DNA from: Bacillus marasmi
GTDB lineage: Bacteria; Bacillota; Bacilli; Bacillales; Cytobacillaceae
Direction of reading: 5' to 3'
DNA: 64,000 nt
NCBI RefSeq assembly: GCF_902168435.1
Contig: NZ_LR656165.1
Location: 248,001 to 312,000, forward strand
Within the stretch, counting starts at the first letter, position 1. The number at the start of each line of letters is the position of its first letter. Shown here in pieces: positions 27,924 to 38,498 of the stretch. The position numbers and the translations under genes were made by a program. Under the pieces are notes generated by a model that ran no database searches, had not been told where the DNA came from, and was given only the letters and a program-made list of their open reading frames with translations.

Positions 27924-28592
27924 TTAAACCGGTTTTTTCGTATTTGGTTCGATTTTATCTCGAAGATGGCTAATGTGAACATCAACAATTCGAGTATCAC
28001 CAGCAAAATCGTAATTCCAAACGGCACTCAATAGTTGATCACGAGTCAAAACCTTGCCTTTATGTTTACCGAGATGTACAAGAAGTTCAAATTCCTTCGG
28101 CGTTAATTCTAATAACTCACCTTTATAAAATGCTTCATAATGGTCTGGATAAATCGCCAAATCCTTAATGGCTAGATGGTCAGTATCTTCACTTTCATTG
28201 TTAGCTAACTGAACGTGGTTTTGAACCTCCGTTCTGCGAAGAATTGCTTTTATCCGAGCCACTACTTCCCTTGGACTGAAAGGCTTTGTCATATAGTCAT
28301 CGGCCCCAAGCTCTAGTCCAAGTATCTTATCAAATTCATCATCCTTTGCCGTTAGCATCAGGATAGGTGTTAGCACCTTTTGTTGACGAAGTTGTTTACA
28401 TACTTCGATTCCATCAAGGCGCGGTAACATTAAATCAAGCACGATGAAATCAAATTCACCTTCAAGTGCTAAATTTCTCCCTGTTTCTCCATCCATTGCG
28501 GTCGTAACTTTATAGCCCGCTTGTTCTAAATTATATTGAAGTAAGGTAACAATGGATTGTTCATCATCCACTACTAATACTTTTTTCTGCAT
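27924..28592 (-). CDS. phoP: Response regulator PhoP, cut short by an in-frame stop
   Basis: This OmpR-family regulator controls the Pho regulon. The receiver domain is intact (Asp9, Asp10, phospho-acceptor Asp53 in IVLDLMLPR, Lys in MTKPFS). The DNA-binding domain runs through the recognition helix (TRIVDVHISHLRDKIE) but ends at TKKPV-TAA. B. subtilis has Tyr there, followed by IKTIRGLGYKLEEPK, and those residues follow in the same frame here. The truncated product is 222 residues; the ancestral gene would be 245. ATG 28592 follows GGAGG. A base-calling error or readthrough must be ruled out. Confidence 0.9.
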   Translation of the reverse strand: MQKKVLVVDDEQSIVTLLQYNLEQAGYKVTTAMDGETGRNLALEGEFDFIVLDLMLPRLDGIEVCKQLRQQKVLTPILMLTAKDDEFDKILGLELGADDYMTKPFSPREVVARIKAILRRTEVQNHVQLANNESEDTDHLAIKDLAIYPDHYEAFYKGELLELTPKEFELLVHLGKHKGKVLTRDQLLSAVWNYDFAGDTRIVDVHISHLRDKIEPNTKKPV

Positions 28593-28693
28593 ATAGTCCT
28601 CCAAATCCGTTTTCCCCGTTTTTCTACTTATTTTTCTCACCTTATTACTATATTATTAGAAAAATGAAACAAGCGCCAAAAATAACCGGATTC

Positions 28694-28710
28694 TTTACAA
28701 ACTTTTTACA
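28694..28710 (+). promoter_or_regulatory. Candidate PhoP box pair upstream of phoP
   Basis: TTTACA occurs twice, 28694-28699 and 28705-28710, as direct repeats with a 5-nt gap. Bacillus PhoP binds TT(A/T/C)ACA direct repeats about 11 bp apart. The site is on the strand opposite to phoP transcription, about 100 bp before its start, so autoregulation is possible but unproven. Confidence 0.45.
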
Positions 28711-28727
28711 CTTCTTAATATTGTAGT

Positions 28728-28981
28728 GTTGATTTCCGCTCCAGACACGTGCGGTCCATGGGGCTAACTGGGAGCCTGTCTAGCTGCAGCAGCTAGGGGC
28801 TCGGGGTCACAATTCAAACCGTCCAGAAGGTTAAAGGACAACCTTCTAGTCGGCTCGCCTTGTGCCTGTCACCCCTGGGCAAGCCGCTTCCGCTTTTCGT
28901 TCTCCTCGGCGCTTTGCGCCTGCGGGGTCTCCCATGCCAGCTACTCCCATAGGAGTCTACGTGTCTTCCTCTCCAATCAAC
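28728..28981. repeat. R2-family repeat copy 3, split by a nested R1 element
   Basis: The R2 left part (28728-28776, starting GTTGATTTCCGCTCC) and right part (28899-28981, ending CTCCAATCAAC) are separated by a complete R1 element at 28777-28898. The right part carries CTCCTCGGCGCTTTGCGCC and GAGTCTACGTG, as in the other R2 copies. The region lies between phoP and the mdh terminator. No ORF is supported in it. Confidence 0.85.
28777..28898 (-). repeat. R1-family 122-bp repeat, nested in R2
   Basis: On the minus strand this runs from GAAAAGCGGAAGCGG to AGCTAGACA. It is the same length (122 bp) and closely similar to the R1 at 62306-62427, in the opposite chromosomal orientation. Confidence 0.85.
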
Positions 28982-29015
28982 TTAGAAAAAATCACCACCG
29001 TGCATTAACACAGCC

Positions 29016-29052
29016 TAAAAAAAGATCCGAAGGTAGCCTTCGAATCTTTTTG
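29016..29052 (-). terminator. Terminator of mdh
   Basis: The stem AAAGATTCGAAGG / CCTTCGGATCTTT, with one mismatch, is followed by T residues on the minus strand. Confidence 0.85.
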
Positions 29053-29065
29053 TTTAAGTAATTTA

Positions 29066-30025
<960 letters not shown>

Positions 30026-30112
30026 TTAACAGAAAATTCTGAAAAATAAACATACCAAAAAGAAGCCAATCGTTGTAAAATATTGCCTAGTATTAGCTAA
30101 ACATAATATAGC

Positions 30113-30160
30113 AAAAGGCGCAAGCAATTTGCATTAAAGCAAATCGCCATTGCGCCTTAG
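30113..30160 (-). terminator. Terminator behind icd
   Basis: The outer stem AAGGCGCAA / TTGCGCCTT encloses a second stem (GCAATTTGC / GCAAATCGC) and is followed by a short T run on the minus strand. Confidence 0.78.
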
Positions 30161-30176
30161 CTTAACGGAATAAAAA

Positions 30177-31445
30177 TTATTCCATATTTTTGATTAATTC
30201 ATCACCGAATTCAGAACATTTTACTTCTGTTGCGCCATCCATTAGACGAGCAAAGTCATAAGTTACAACTTTAGAAGCAATTGTTTTTTCGATTGATTTT
30301 ACGATCATATCTGCAGCTTCGTTCCAGCCTAAGTGTTCAAGCATAAGAACGCCAGATAATAATTCAGAAGATGGATTTACTTTATCTAATCCAGCATACT
30401 TAGGTGCAGTACCATGAGTAGCTTCGAAGATTGCATGTCCAGTTTCGTAGTTGATGTTAGCTCCTGGTGCAATACCGATACCACCAACTTGTGCAGCTAG
30501 TGCATCAGAAATGAAGTCACCGTTTAGGTTCATTGTAGCAACTACATCAAATTCTTTTGGACGAGTTAAGATTTGTTGTAAGAAGATATCAGCAATCGCA
30601 TCTTTAACGATGATTTTGCCTGCAGCTTCTGCTTCAGCTTGTGCTTTGTTTGCAGCTTCTGCACCTTGTTCTTCAACTAATCTGTCATATTGAGCCCAAG
30701 TGAATACTTTATCACCGAATTCTTGTTCAGCAAGCTCGTAGCCCCAGTTTTTGAATGCACCTTCAGTAAATTTCATAATGTTACCTTTATGTACAATCGT
30801 TACTGATTTGCGTCCTTCTTTAATTGCATAATTGATTGCAGCACGTACTAAACGCTTTGTTCCTTCTTCTGAAACTGGTTTAATACCGATACCTGAAGTT
30901 TCAGGGAATCTGATTTTCTTAACACCTAGCTCAGTTTGTAAGAAGTTGATTAATTTTTTCACTTCGTCTGAACCTTTTTGGTACTCAATACCTGAGTAGA
31001 TATCTTCTGTGTTTTCACGGAAGATGACCATATCAGTGTCTTGAGGACGTTTTACTGGTGAAGGTACACCTTCAAACCAACGTACAGGACGTAAGCAAAC
31101 GAATAAGTCTAATTCTTGGCGTAGTGCAACGTTTAATGAACGAATTCCCCCACCAACTGGAGTTGTAAGAGGTCCTTTGATCGCAATTAGGTATTCATTA
31201 ATTAGATCTAAAGTCTCTTGTGGAAGCCATTCACCTGTTTGATTGAAAGCTTTTTCTCCTGCTAAAACTTCCTTCCAAACGATCTTCTTCTCACCTTTGT
31301 AAGCTTTTTCTACTGCTGCGTCTAATACGCGTGAAGCTGATGCCCAAATATCCGGACCAGTACCGTCACCTTCGATAAAAGGGATGATTGGGTTATTTGG
31401 TACATTTAATACTCCGTCTTTTACTGTGATTTTTTCTCCTAGCAT
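30177..31445 (-). CDS. icd: Isocitrate dehydrogenase (NADP)
   Basis: This 422-residue enzyme oxidatively decarboxylates isocitrate to 2-oxoglutarate. It has [12 protein letters not shown] near the N-terminus, the substrate-loop Ser in SLNVALRQ, and the NADP-site segment [17 protein letters not shown] with the Lys and Tyr typical of NADP use. ATG 31445 follows GGAGG and gives the same N-terminus as B. subtilis; an ATG 45 nt earlier is in frame but poorly placed. It is the second gene of the citZ-icd-mdh cluster. Confidence 0.97.
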   Translation of the reverse strand: MLGEKITVKDGVLNVPNNPIIPFIEGDGTGPDIWASASRVLDAAVEKAYKGEKKIVWKEVLAGEKAFNQTGEWLPQETLDLINEYLIAIKGPLTTPVGGGIRSLNVALRQELDLFVCLRPVRWFEGVPSPVKRPQDTDMVIFRENTEDIYSGIEYQKGSDEVKKLINFLQTELGVKKIRFPETSGIGIKPVSEEGTKRLVRAAINYAIKEGRKSVTIVHKGNIMKFTEGAFKNWGYELAEQEFGDKVFTWAQYDRLVEEQGAEAANKAQAEAEAAGKIIVKDAIADIFLQQILTRPKEFDVVATMNLNGDFISDALAAQVGGIGIAPGANINYETGHAIFEATHGTAPKYAGLDKVNPSSELLSGVLMLEHLGWNEAADMIVKSIEKTIASKVVTYDFARLMDGATEVKCSEFGDELIKNME

Positions 31446-31475
31446 ATCTTTTTCTCCCTCCATGTCCATGAAAAC

Positions 31476-31547
31476 GTGCAGACGACTCACTTAAGCAGCC
31501 CGGTAAAAAATAGTGACTATTTTTAAACCGGACTGAAGTCGCTGCAC
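31476..31547 (-). other. Long imperfect hairpin between citZ and icd
   Basis: GTGCAG-A-CGACT pairs with AGTCG-CTGCAC at the outside, and CCGGT..AAAAATAG pairs with CTATTTTT..ACCGG at the inside (31500-31530). No T run follows on the minus strand, so a role as a plain terminator is doubtful. It may be a processing or stability element of the citZ-icd transcript. Confidence 0.6.
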
Positions 31548-31627
31548 TTTTCATAAATTAACAAAAACTTTCCCCTATATATTACATCAGTTTTTGTCTA
31601 AATTGTAAACTTTCACGAAAAATTTTT

Positions 31628-32743
31628 TTATCTTTGTTCAACTGGCACATATGTTTGTAATGATGGACCAGTGTAATCCGCACGAGGACGAATTAAACGG
31701 TTGTTTTCGTATTGCTCTAAAATATGAGCTAACCAACCTGAGACACGGCTTACAGCAAAGATTGGTGTGAATAGGTCATGGTCGATACCTAAGCTGTGGT
31801 ATACAGATGCTGAATAGAAATCAACGTTCGGTGGAAGTTTTTTCTCACCTGTAACGATTGCTTCGATTTTAGTAGACATAACATACCATTGTGGCTCGCC
31901 TGTTAATTGAGTTAATTTTTCAGACATTGCTCTTAAGTGCTTAGCACGTGGATCACCTAAACGATATACGCGGTGACCAAAGCCCATGATTTTTTCTTTA
32001 TTAGCAAGTTTCTCGCGGATATATGGTTCAACATTATCTAATGTACCAATTTCAGAAAGCATTTTCATAACTGCTTCGTTAGCACCACCGTGTAAAGGAC
32101 CTTTTAGTGCGCCGATAGCAGATGTAATTCCGGAATATACATCAGATAAAGTTGCCACACAAACACGAGCTGTGAATGTAGAAGCGTTTAATTCATGGTC
32201 TGCATGAAGAACTAAAGCTTTGTTGAAAGCTTCAACAGCAATAGCATCTGGCTCTTTTCCAGATAGCATATATAGGAAGTTTTCAGCAATGCTGAAATCC
32301 TTGCGTGGAGCTACAGGCTCTAAACCTTTTCTAATTCTTGAGAATGCAGTAACGATTGATGGTAATTTTGCTTGTAAACGAATCGCTTTGCGATAGTTTG
32401 CTTGTTCGTCCATTAAATCTGCTTCGTCATCATATAAGCCAAGTAAAGAAACAGCAGAACGAAGTGCAGCCATTGGATGAACTTTATCAATCGGATACAT
32501 TTTGAAATGATCTAAAATTTCTTGTGGTAAACTTGCATTTTCAGCAAGTTGATTTTTTAGTTCAGCTAGTTCTTGCGCATTAGGTAGTCTGCGATGCCAT
32601 AAAAGGTAGATAACTTCTTCAAAAGTTGCGTTTTCTGCTAAGTCATCGATATTGTACCCAACATAAGTTAGGGTATCATCAATAATTGAACTGATAGATG
32701 AAGTTGTTGCTACTACCCCTTCAAGACCACGTGTAACTGTCAT
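31628..32743 (-). CDS. citZ: Citrate synthase
   Basis: This is the major citrate synthase, condensing acetyl-CoA with oxaloacetate. The 371-residue protein begins MTVTRGLEGVVATTSSISS, very like B. subtilis CitZ (372). Catalytic residues are visible as HADHELNAS (His), GFGHRVYR (His) and the C-terminal Asp/Arg region in FTPIFAVSRVSGW. ATG 32743 follows AAAAGGAG. The 478-bp upstream gap has palindromes that may bind regulators. CcpA and CcpC control citZ in B. subtilis. Confidence 0.97.
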   Translation of the reverse strand: MTVTRGLEGVVATTSSISSIIDDTLTYVGYNIDDLAENATFEEVIYLLWHRRLPNAQELAELKNQLAENASLPQEILDHFKMYPIDKVHPMAALRSAVSLLGLYDDEADLMDEQANYRKAIRLQAKLPSIVTAFSRIRKGLEPVAPRKDFSIAENFLYMLSGKEPDAIAVEAFNKALVLHADHELNASTFTARVCVATLSDVYSGITSAIGALKGPLHGGANEAVMKMLSEIGTLDNVEPYIREKLANKEKIMGFGHRVYRLGDPRAKHLRAMSEKLTQLTGEPQWYVMSTKIEAIVTGEKKLPPNVDFYSASVYHSLGIDHDLFTPIFAVSRVSGWLAHILEQYENNRLIRPRADYTGPSLQTYVPVEQR

Positions 32744-33070
32744 AAATAATCTCTCCTTTTCTAAATAAGAATTCCCCAAATACCCTTTGTCTGTCAAAAT
32801 TTGCTTAAATATCTGAAAAATCAGTTATTTATAAGCGAGTCAGAAAGATACCCCTCTGTACAATATATGGATAGTCAATGCTATCCTTAAAAAGTTAGCT
32901 GTAACCAGCTAATCCACAGACCAATAATATTTTGTTCGAATGAGCGCTTGTTCATAGATGCTCAAAATAGAAAGAAAGACTAGTAGGCTTCTATTTTGGA
33001 ATATTACTAATATCACCTTGTTTCAACCTATACTCCTAATGATTCTCCTCTATTTATAACCTTTCTCCCC

Positions 33071-33108
33071 ATTTGTAAAAAGTGAAAAGGTTTTCATTTT
33101 TTACAAAT
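33071..33108. promoter_or_regulatory. 38-bp palindrome with cre-like core upstream of citZ
   Basis: ATTTGTAAAAAGTGAAAA and its complement (one mismatch in 18) flank a central GG. The core TGAAAAGGTTTTCA resembles the CcpA cre motif, although the usual CG centre is GG here. It lies about 330 bp before citZ and 114 bp behind ytwI. It could also be a weak A+T-rich terminator of ytwI. Confidence 0.45.
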
Positions 33109-33109
33109 T

Positions 33110-33131
33110 CATTATAAGGATGGTTATAATG
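33110..33131. promoter_or_regulatory. Dyad CATTATAA-N6-TTATAATG upstream of citZ
   Basis: A perfect 8-bp inverted repeat has a 6-nt spacer. The inner part ATAA-N6-TTAT is close to the CcpC motif ATAA-N7-TTAT reported for the B. subtilis citZ and citB promoters, but the spacer is one shorter. Confidence 0.35.
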
Positions 33132-33221
33132 TTTTTTTGATATGATTGGACTTACAAATCCTATTATAAACAATTATCAGACTTTTGTGAACGAAAACGG
33201 CTTAATTTGTAAAAAAATAAA

Positions 33222-33689
33222 TTATTTTGCAATGAACAATTGGACGATTTTCATTGCCATATAAGCGATTCCCGCCCCAATTAGTGGGCCAACTGCGACG
33301 CCATGAAAAAGGGAAATAGATAGTATTGTTCCTAATACAAGGGCTGTTGTGATGTGCGGATCATCCGCCAATAAAGTGACGCCCCCCTTAGCTAACAGGG
33401 CAACTGCCATCCCAGAAAGTAATGCAATCCATGCATAGGGAGTTTTGAAAGCTCCAGATAAATCTTTAAAGCCGATTTGACCTGCTGCGATTGGTGCTAA
33501 AACTGCAATCGTAATCACCGTCACACCCCAGTTGATTCCTTTCGACTGAATATAATGAAAGACCTTACCATCTACTCCTACTAATTTCAGCACTAAAAGG
33601 AAGGCAACTGCAATGATCATCGATTGATTTTTCGAGAAAAATGCAATGATTAATAAAATGGCTAGAAATGCATAGGCTTCAAATTTCAT
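33222..33689 (-). CDS. ytwI: DUF441 membrane protein (YtwI)
   Basis: This 155-residue protein is hydrophobic throughout with about four membrane segments (near residues 5-35, 48-70, 80-105 and 115-150). It matches the DUF441/UPF0756 family by the segments DDPHITTALVLGTILSIS and HGVAVGPLIGAGIAY. Function is unknown. ATG 33689 follows AAAGGAG; a TTG two codons earlier lies too near the ribosome site. It lies between citZ and divergent ytvI, as in B. subtilis. Confidence 0.88.
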   Translation of the reverse strand: MKFEAYAFLAILLIIAFFSKNQSMIIAVAFLLVLKLVGVDGKVFHYIQSKGINWGVTVITIAVLAPIAAGQIGFKDLSGAFKTPYAWIALLSGMAVALLAKGGVTLLADDPHITTALVLGTILSISLFHGVAVGPLIGAGIAYMAMKIVQLFIAK

Positions 33690-33794
33690 TTTCAAACTCC
33701 TTTAACCACATTGAATGGCTTGATGATGGAATAAAGCAATATTTACTAAAAAATGTTAATATATTGTTATGTAAAAACGTAAAGGAGGATTTTA

Positions 33795-34910
33795 TTGAAT
33801 AAAACGAATCTGTTTCGATTTCTGCGCCTTCTCTTCGTAATCGGTATTGTTCTTATAGCTGTGCTTGGCTTTTATTACTTATCAAAAATAACCTATCCGT
33901 TTATCATCGGCTTTATCATTGCATTCATGATGAACCCGCTTGTTAATTTTTTAGAGACGAAGGCAAGACTGCCTCGTGCGCTTTCTGTGTTCATCACGCT
34001 AATCATTATTTTTGCCACTTTTGCAGGACTCATGACATTATTAATAGCAGAAATCGTCACCGGGGCAAATTATATTGCTGCGGTTGTGCCAAATCATCTT
34101 GACACCATCATTGCCTACATTCAAGATATGCTAGCCGGACAAATCCTTCCTTTTTATCATCAAATCGCTAATTTATTTCAAAATCTAGATTCAGGTCAGC
34201 AAGAAACCATCATGGAAAACATTGAAAACGTGGGTAAAACCTTTGGAACAACTGTTGGAAGTTTTATTAAAAACTTTTTTGGCAATATCCCAAACGTCCT
34301 TTCCTGGTTCCCAAATGCTGCAACCGTATTGATTTTTTCACTGCTGGCAACCTTTTTTATCAGCAAAGATTGGTATCGTTTATCGAATATGATTGGGAGA
34401 TTTTTACCACATCGCGCCAAAACAAGTGGAAGAACGGTTTTTATTGATTTAAAAAAGGCATTATTTGGTTTTTTAAAGGCTCAAGCAACACTAATTTCAA
34501 TGACAACAATCATTATTTTAATTGGATTATTAATTTTACGAATTGACTACGCCATTACAGTTGCTTTAATAACTGGTATTGTCGATGTAATTCCTTACTT
34601 AGGAACAGGTGCCATTTTTGTACCGTGGATTATCTATGAAATCATTACTGGTGACACAGGAATTGCGATTGGCCTAACAGTCCTATATATTGTTGTACTT
34701 GTTCAACGTCAACTTATGGAGCCAAAAGTTTTGTCCTCAAACATTGGCCTTGATCCTTTAGCCACCTTAATTGCGTTGTTTGTTGGCTTTAAGTTGTTAG
34801 GCTTTCTCGGACTTATCGCCGGACCTGTCCTATTAGTCATTATCAACACGCTTAATCGAGCCCATGTATTTCGCGACGTATGGGCTTATATAAAAGGAAC
34901 ACAGCAATAA
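33795..34910 (+). CDS. ytvI: AI-2E family transporter (YtvI)
   Basis: This 371-residue membrane protein of the AI-2E/PerM family has a paired N-terminal hairpin (residues 8-55), a hydrophilic insert (about 90-165) and a C-terminal membrane bundle with GIVDVIPYLGTG and the late motif KLLGFLGLIAGPVLLVI. Members move small solutes or ions, with most substrates undefined. In B. subtilis YtvI is a sporulation-associated membrane protein of unknown role. The start is TTG 33795 behind AAAGGAGG. A terminator follows. Confidence 0.9.
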   Translation: MNKTNLFRFLRLLFVIGIVLIAVLGFYYLSKITYPFIIGFIIAFMMNPLVNFLETKARLPRALSVFITLIIIFATFAGLMTLLIAEIVTGANYIAAVVPNHLDTIIAYIQDMLAGQILPFYHQIANLFQNLDSGQQETIMENIENVGKTFGTTVGSFIKNFFGNIPNVLSWFPNAATVLIFSLLATFFISKDWYRLSNMIGRFLPHRAKTSGRTVFIDLKKALFGFLKAQATLISMTTIIILIGLLILRIDYAITVALITGIVDVIPYLGTGAIFVPWIIYEIITGDTGIAIGLTVLYIVVLVQRQLMEPKVLSSNIGLDPLATLIALFVGFKLLGFLGLIAGPVLLVIINTLNRAHVFRDVWAYIKGTQQ

Positions 34911-34924
34911 ACTCAATATGAAAA

Positions 34925-34955
34925 GTGCTGACTGGCCTTCAGTCAGCATTTTTTC
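34925..34955 (+). terminator. Terminator of ytvI
   Basis: The 9-bp stem TGCTGACTG / CAGTCAGCA is followed by TTTTTT. Confidence 0.9.
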
Positions 34956-34971
34956 ATTAGCCTCTACTTTT

Positions 34972-35358
34972 CTATCTGATAATCGTAATTCTGCCCTTAT
35001 TCATCCATTTCGTTAAACCACGTGCAATCAACTTTTTAAAGAAAATCCGTGTATAGGGTATTAATAAAAATAACCCTACAAAATCTGTAATAAAGCCTGG
35101 TGATAACAATAGTGTTCCACCAATTAATACACATATTCCATCTAGTATCGCATCTCCTGGCATCTCTCCGTAGCTCATCTGCTCCTGGGCTTTTCTGATT
35201 GTTTCCAATCCTTCTTTCTTAGCCAAATATGACCCTACAATTCCTGATAGTATAATGAGGAGAATCGTTGGCAAAATGCCGATAAGTTTTCCCGAGTACA
35301 TTAAAAAGCCGATTTCTGCTGCCGGAATGATAATGATTAATAAAAATAAATATCGCAT
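34972..35358 (-). CDS. fxsA: FxsA family membrane protein
   Basis: This 128-residue protein has four hydrophobic segments and the FxsA signature EIGFLMYSGKLIG near the N-terminus, followed by GSYLAKKEGLETIRKAQEQM and a DAILDGICVLIGGTLLLSPG segment. E. coli FxsA affects phage T7 exclusion by F plasmids when overproduced. The natural role is unknown. It lies downstream of pyk, separated by a terminator. B. subtilis has the homologue ytzA in the same place. Confidence 0.9.
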   Translation of the reverse strand: MRYLFLLIIIIPAAEIGFLMYSGKLIGILPTILLIILSGIVGSYLAKKEGLETIRKAQEQMSYGEMPGDAILDGICVLIGGTLLLSPGFITDFVGLFLLIPYTRIFFKKLIARGLTKWMNKGRITIIR

Positions 35359-35387
35359 TTACCATACCTCCATACAAATTTCTACTA

Positions 35388-35420
35388 AAGAAAAGGATGG
35401 GAATATCCCCATCCTTCTTT
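35388..35420 (-). terminator. Terminator of pfkA-pyk
   Basis: The stem AAGGATGGG / CCCATCCTT with a short AT loop is followed by T-rich sequence on the minus strand. Confidence 0.85.
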
Positions 35421-35448
35421 TACGATTATCTCATTATTTTAAGCTTTT

Positions 35449-37209
35449 TTAAAGTACGCTGGCGTGGCCATTGTATATAACGCCTCTTGCTGCGTCAACA
35501 GTGATTTCTTGTCCATCTTTAAAGAGCTTAGTCGCAAGATCAACTCCGATGATGACAGGGATTCCTAAATTCAATCCCACTACAGCGCCATGGCTTGTTA
35601 GTCCACCTTCTTCAGTAATTAAGGCGCTACATTTTTCGATAGCTGGCACCATATCACGGTCTGAGCCGATTGTAACGAGAATGGAGCCTTCTTTGACCTT
35701 ATTTAATGCCTCAGTTGAATTTTGAGCCACAACAACCTTTCCATAAGCTGACTTTCTGCCAATGCCCTGTGCCTTTGCCAAAACGTCGCCGACGATGTGA
35801 ATTTTCATAAGGTTTGTTGTTCCCGCCTCTCCTACTGGAACTCCTGCGGTAATGACGACTAAATCGCCATGCTTAACAATCGTACTATCCACACTTGCAT
35901 CAACTGCGAAATCTAACATCTCATCAGTGGTCGTCGCCCTTTGGCTCAATTGTGGGTATACGCCCCACACAAGCGCTAACCGACGGCAAACATAGTCGTA
36001 GGAAGTAACAGCTACGATTGGGGCCTTTGGACGATATTTAGAGATCATTCGTGCAGTATGTCCGCTCTCTGTTGGGGTAATGATTGCACTTACATCTAAA
36101 TTTAATGCTGTATGAGCAACTGACTGACCAATCGCATCCGTCATATTATGCTCTGTGCTTTTACTGCGGTTTGATAATATTTCTTTATGCTCTAATGCCG
36201 TTTCTGCACGTGATGCAATATTGTGCATCGTCTGAACCGCTTCGACTGGGTATTGCCCAGCTGCAGTTTCACCTGAAAGCATAATTGCATCCGTTCCATC
36301 GAAGATTGCATTCGCTACATCGCTTGCTTCTGCACGTGTAGGACGTGGATTTCTTTGCATCGAATCAAGCATTTGAGTAGCTGTAATAACAGGTTTCCCA
36401 AGTGCATTACATTTATTAATCAATGCTTTTTGAACAAGCGGAACCTCTTCTGCTGGAATTTCAACCCCTAAATCACCGCGTGCCACCATTAATCCATTAG
36501 AAACCATGAGGATTTCATCAATATGATCTACACCTTCTTGGTTCTCAATTTTCGGAATAATATGGATATGATTCGCATTATGTTCTTCAAGCAGCTGACG
36601 GATTTCTAAAACATCCGTTGCTCTACGAACAAATGATGCTGCGATAAAATCAACATTTTGTTCAATTCCGAACAAGATATCTTGAGCATCTTTTTCGGTT
36701 ATTCCAGGTAGATTAACACGAACACCCGGAAGGTTAACACCTTTTTTATTTTTCAGCGTTCCGCCATTAAGAACCTTCGTGACAATCTCACCTAAGTCAT
36801 TGTCTATCTTTAAAACTTCCAGTCCTATTAACCCATCATCTAAAAGAATTGTTGAACCTGGTTGTACATCATCAATTAATCCTGGATATGTAACGGAAAA
36901 CTTATCTACAGTACCTAAAACCTCTGTCATAGAGATGCGTACTTCTTGCCCCACTGTAAGGTCAATTGCACCATTCTCCATATTGTTCGTGCGGATTTCT
37001 GGACCTTTCGTATCCAATAAAATCGCAACATTTTTCCCAGTAATTTTAGCAGCTTCGCGAATGTTTTTGATTCTTTCACCATGCTCCACATGATCACCAT
37101 GTGAGAAATTTAAACGAGCAACATTCATTCCAGCTTCAATTAATTGAGTAAGCTTATCTACACTTTCACTCGCTGGGCCAATCGTACAAACAATTTTTGT
37201 TTTGCGCAT
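35449..37209 (-). CDS. pyk: Pyruvate kinase with C-terminal PEP-utiliser domain
   Basis: Pyruvate kinase makes ATP and pyruvate from phosphoenolpyruvate. The 586-residue protein has the barrel core ([14 protein letters not shown]; catalytic Lys in [22 protein letters not shown]), the allosteric C-domain, and the extra C-terminal domain of bacilli that resembles PEP-utilising enzymes ([17 protein letters not shown], residues 530-560). The start is ATG directly behind pfkA (29-bp gap), so glycolytic pfkA-pyk form one operon. Confidence 0.98.
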   Translation of the reverse strand: MRKTKIVCTIGPASESVDKLTQLIEAGMNVARLNFSHGDHVEHGERIKNIREAAKITGKNVAILLDTKGPEIRTNNMENGAIDLTVGQEVRISMTEVLGTVDKFSVTYPGLIDDVQPGSTILLDDGLIGLEVLKIDNDLGEIVTKVLNGGTLKNKKGVNLPGVRVNLPGITEKDAQDILFGIEQNVDFIAASFVRRATDVLEIRQLLEEHNANHIHIIPKIENQEGVDHIDEILMVSNGLMVARGDLGVEIPAEEVPLVQKALINKCNALGKPVITATQMLDSMQRNPRPTRAEASDVANAIFDGTDAIMLSGETAAGQYPVEAVQTMHNIASRAETALEHKEILSNRSKSTEHNMTDAIGQSVAHTALNLDVSAIITPTESGHTARMISKYRPKAPIVAVTSYDYVCRRLALVWGVYPQLSQRATTTDEMLDFAVDASVDSTIVKHGDLVVITAGVPVGEAGTTNLMKIHIVGDVLAKAQGIGRKSAYGKVVVAQNSTEALNKVKEGSILVTIGSDRDMVPAIEKCSALITEEGGLTSHGAVVGLNLGIPVIIGVDLATKLFKDGQEITVDAARGVIYNGHASVL

Positions 37210-37238
37210 TTTCTATCCTCCTGCCGGTTAAATATAAC

Positions 37239-38210
<972 letters not shown>

Positions 38211-38458
38211 TCATTAAAATAATAAGTCAAAAATATGTAAAAAATTTCTAGCTTAACATAAAAAATAAATATTGACTGTATTTATTATTAACAATCAATC
38301 TATGGAATATTTCTAAAATAACACGACAGATGTACGATAACAACTGTATACTCGCCTTTCATCCATAGACGGAATACTCCGCAAAATGCAACCGCTTTAA
38401 TGCGTTAATGAGGAGATGATTTATGAATCTTACGGTATATACATCCATATTTTTACAT

Positions 38459-38492
38459 AAAAAACCTGTGCTGAATAACAGTCACAGGCTTT
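38459..38492 (-). terminator. Terminator of accDA
   Basis: The stem CCTGTGACTG / CAGT-CACAGG-type pairing (38465-38488) is followed by TTTTTT on the minus strand, just behind accA. Confidence 0.85.
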
Positions 38493-38498
38493 TAGCAA

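Larger units (their letters stand above)
32744..33221 (-). other. Intergenic region upstream of citZ
   Basis: There is no gene in these 478 bp. It holds a 38-bp palindrome (33071-33108) and a dyad CATTATAA/TTATAATG (33110-33131). A TTGACA hexamer (32792-32797, minus strand) lies near citZ but has no good -10 box at the right distance. The promoter could not be fixed by eye. Confidence 0.5.
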
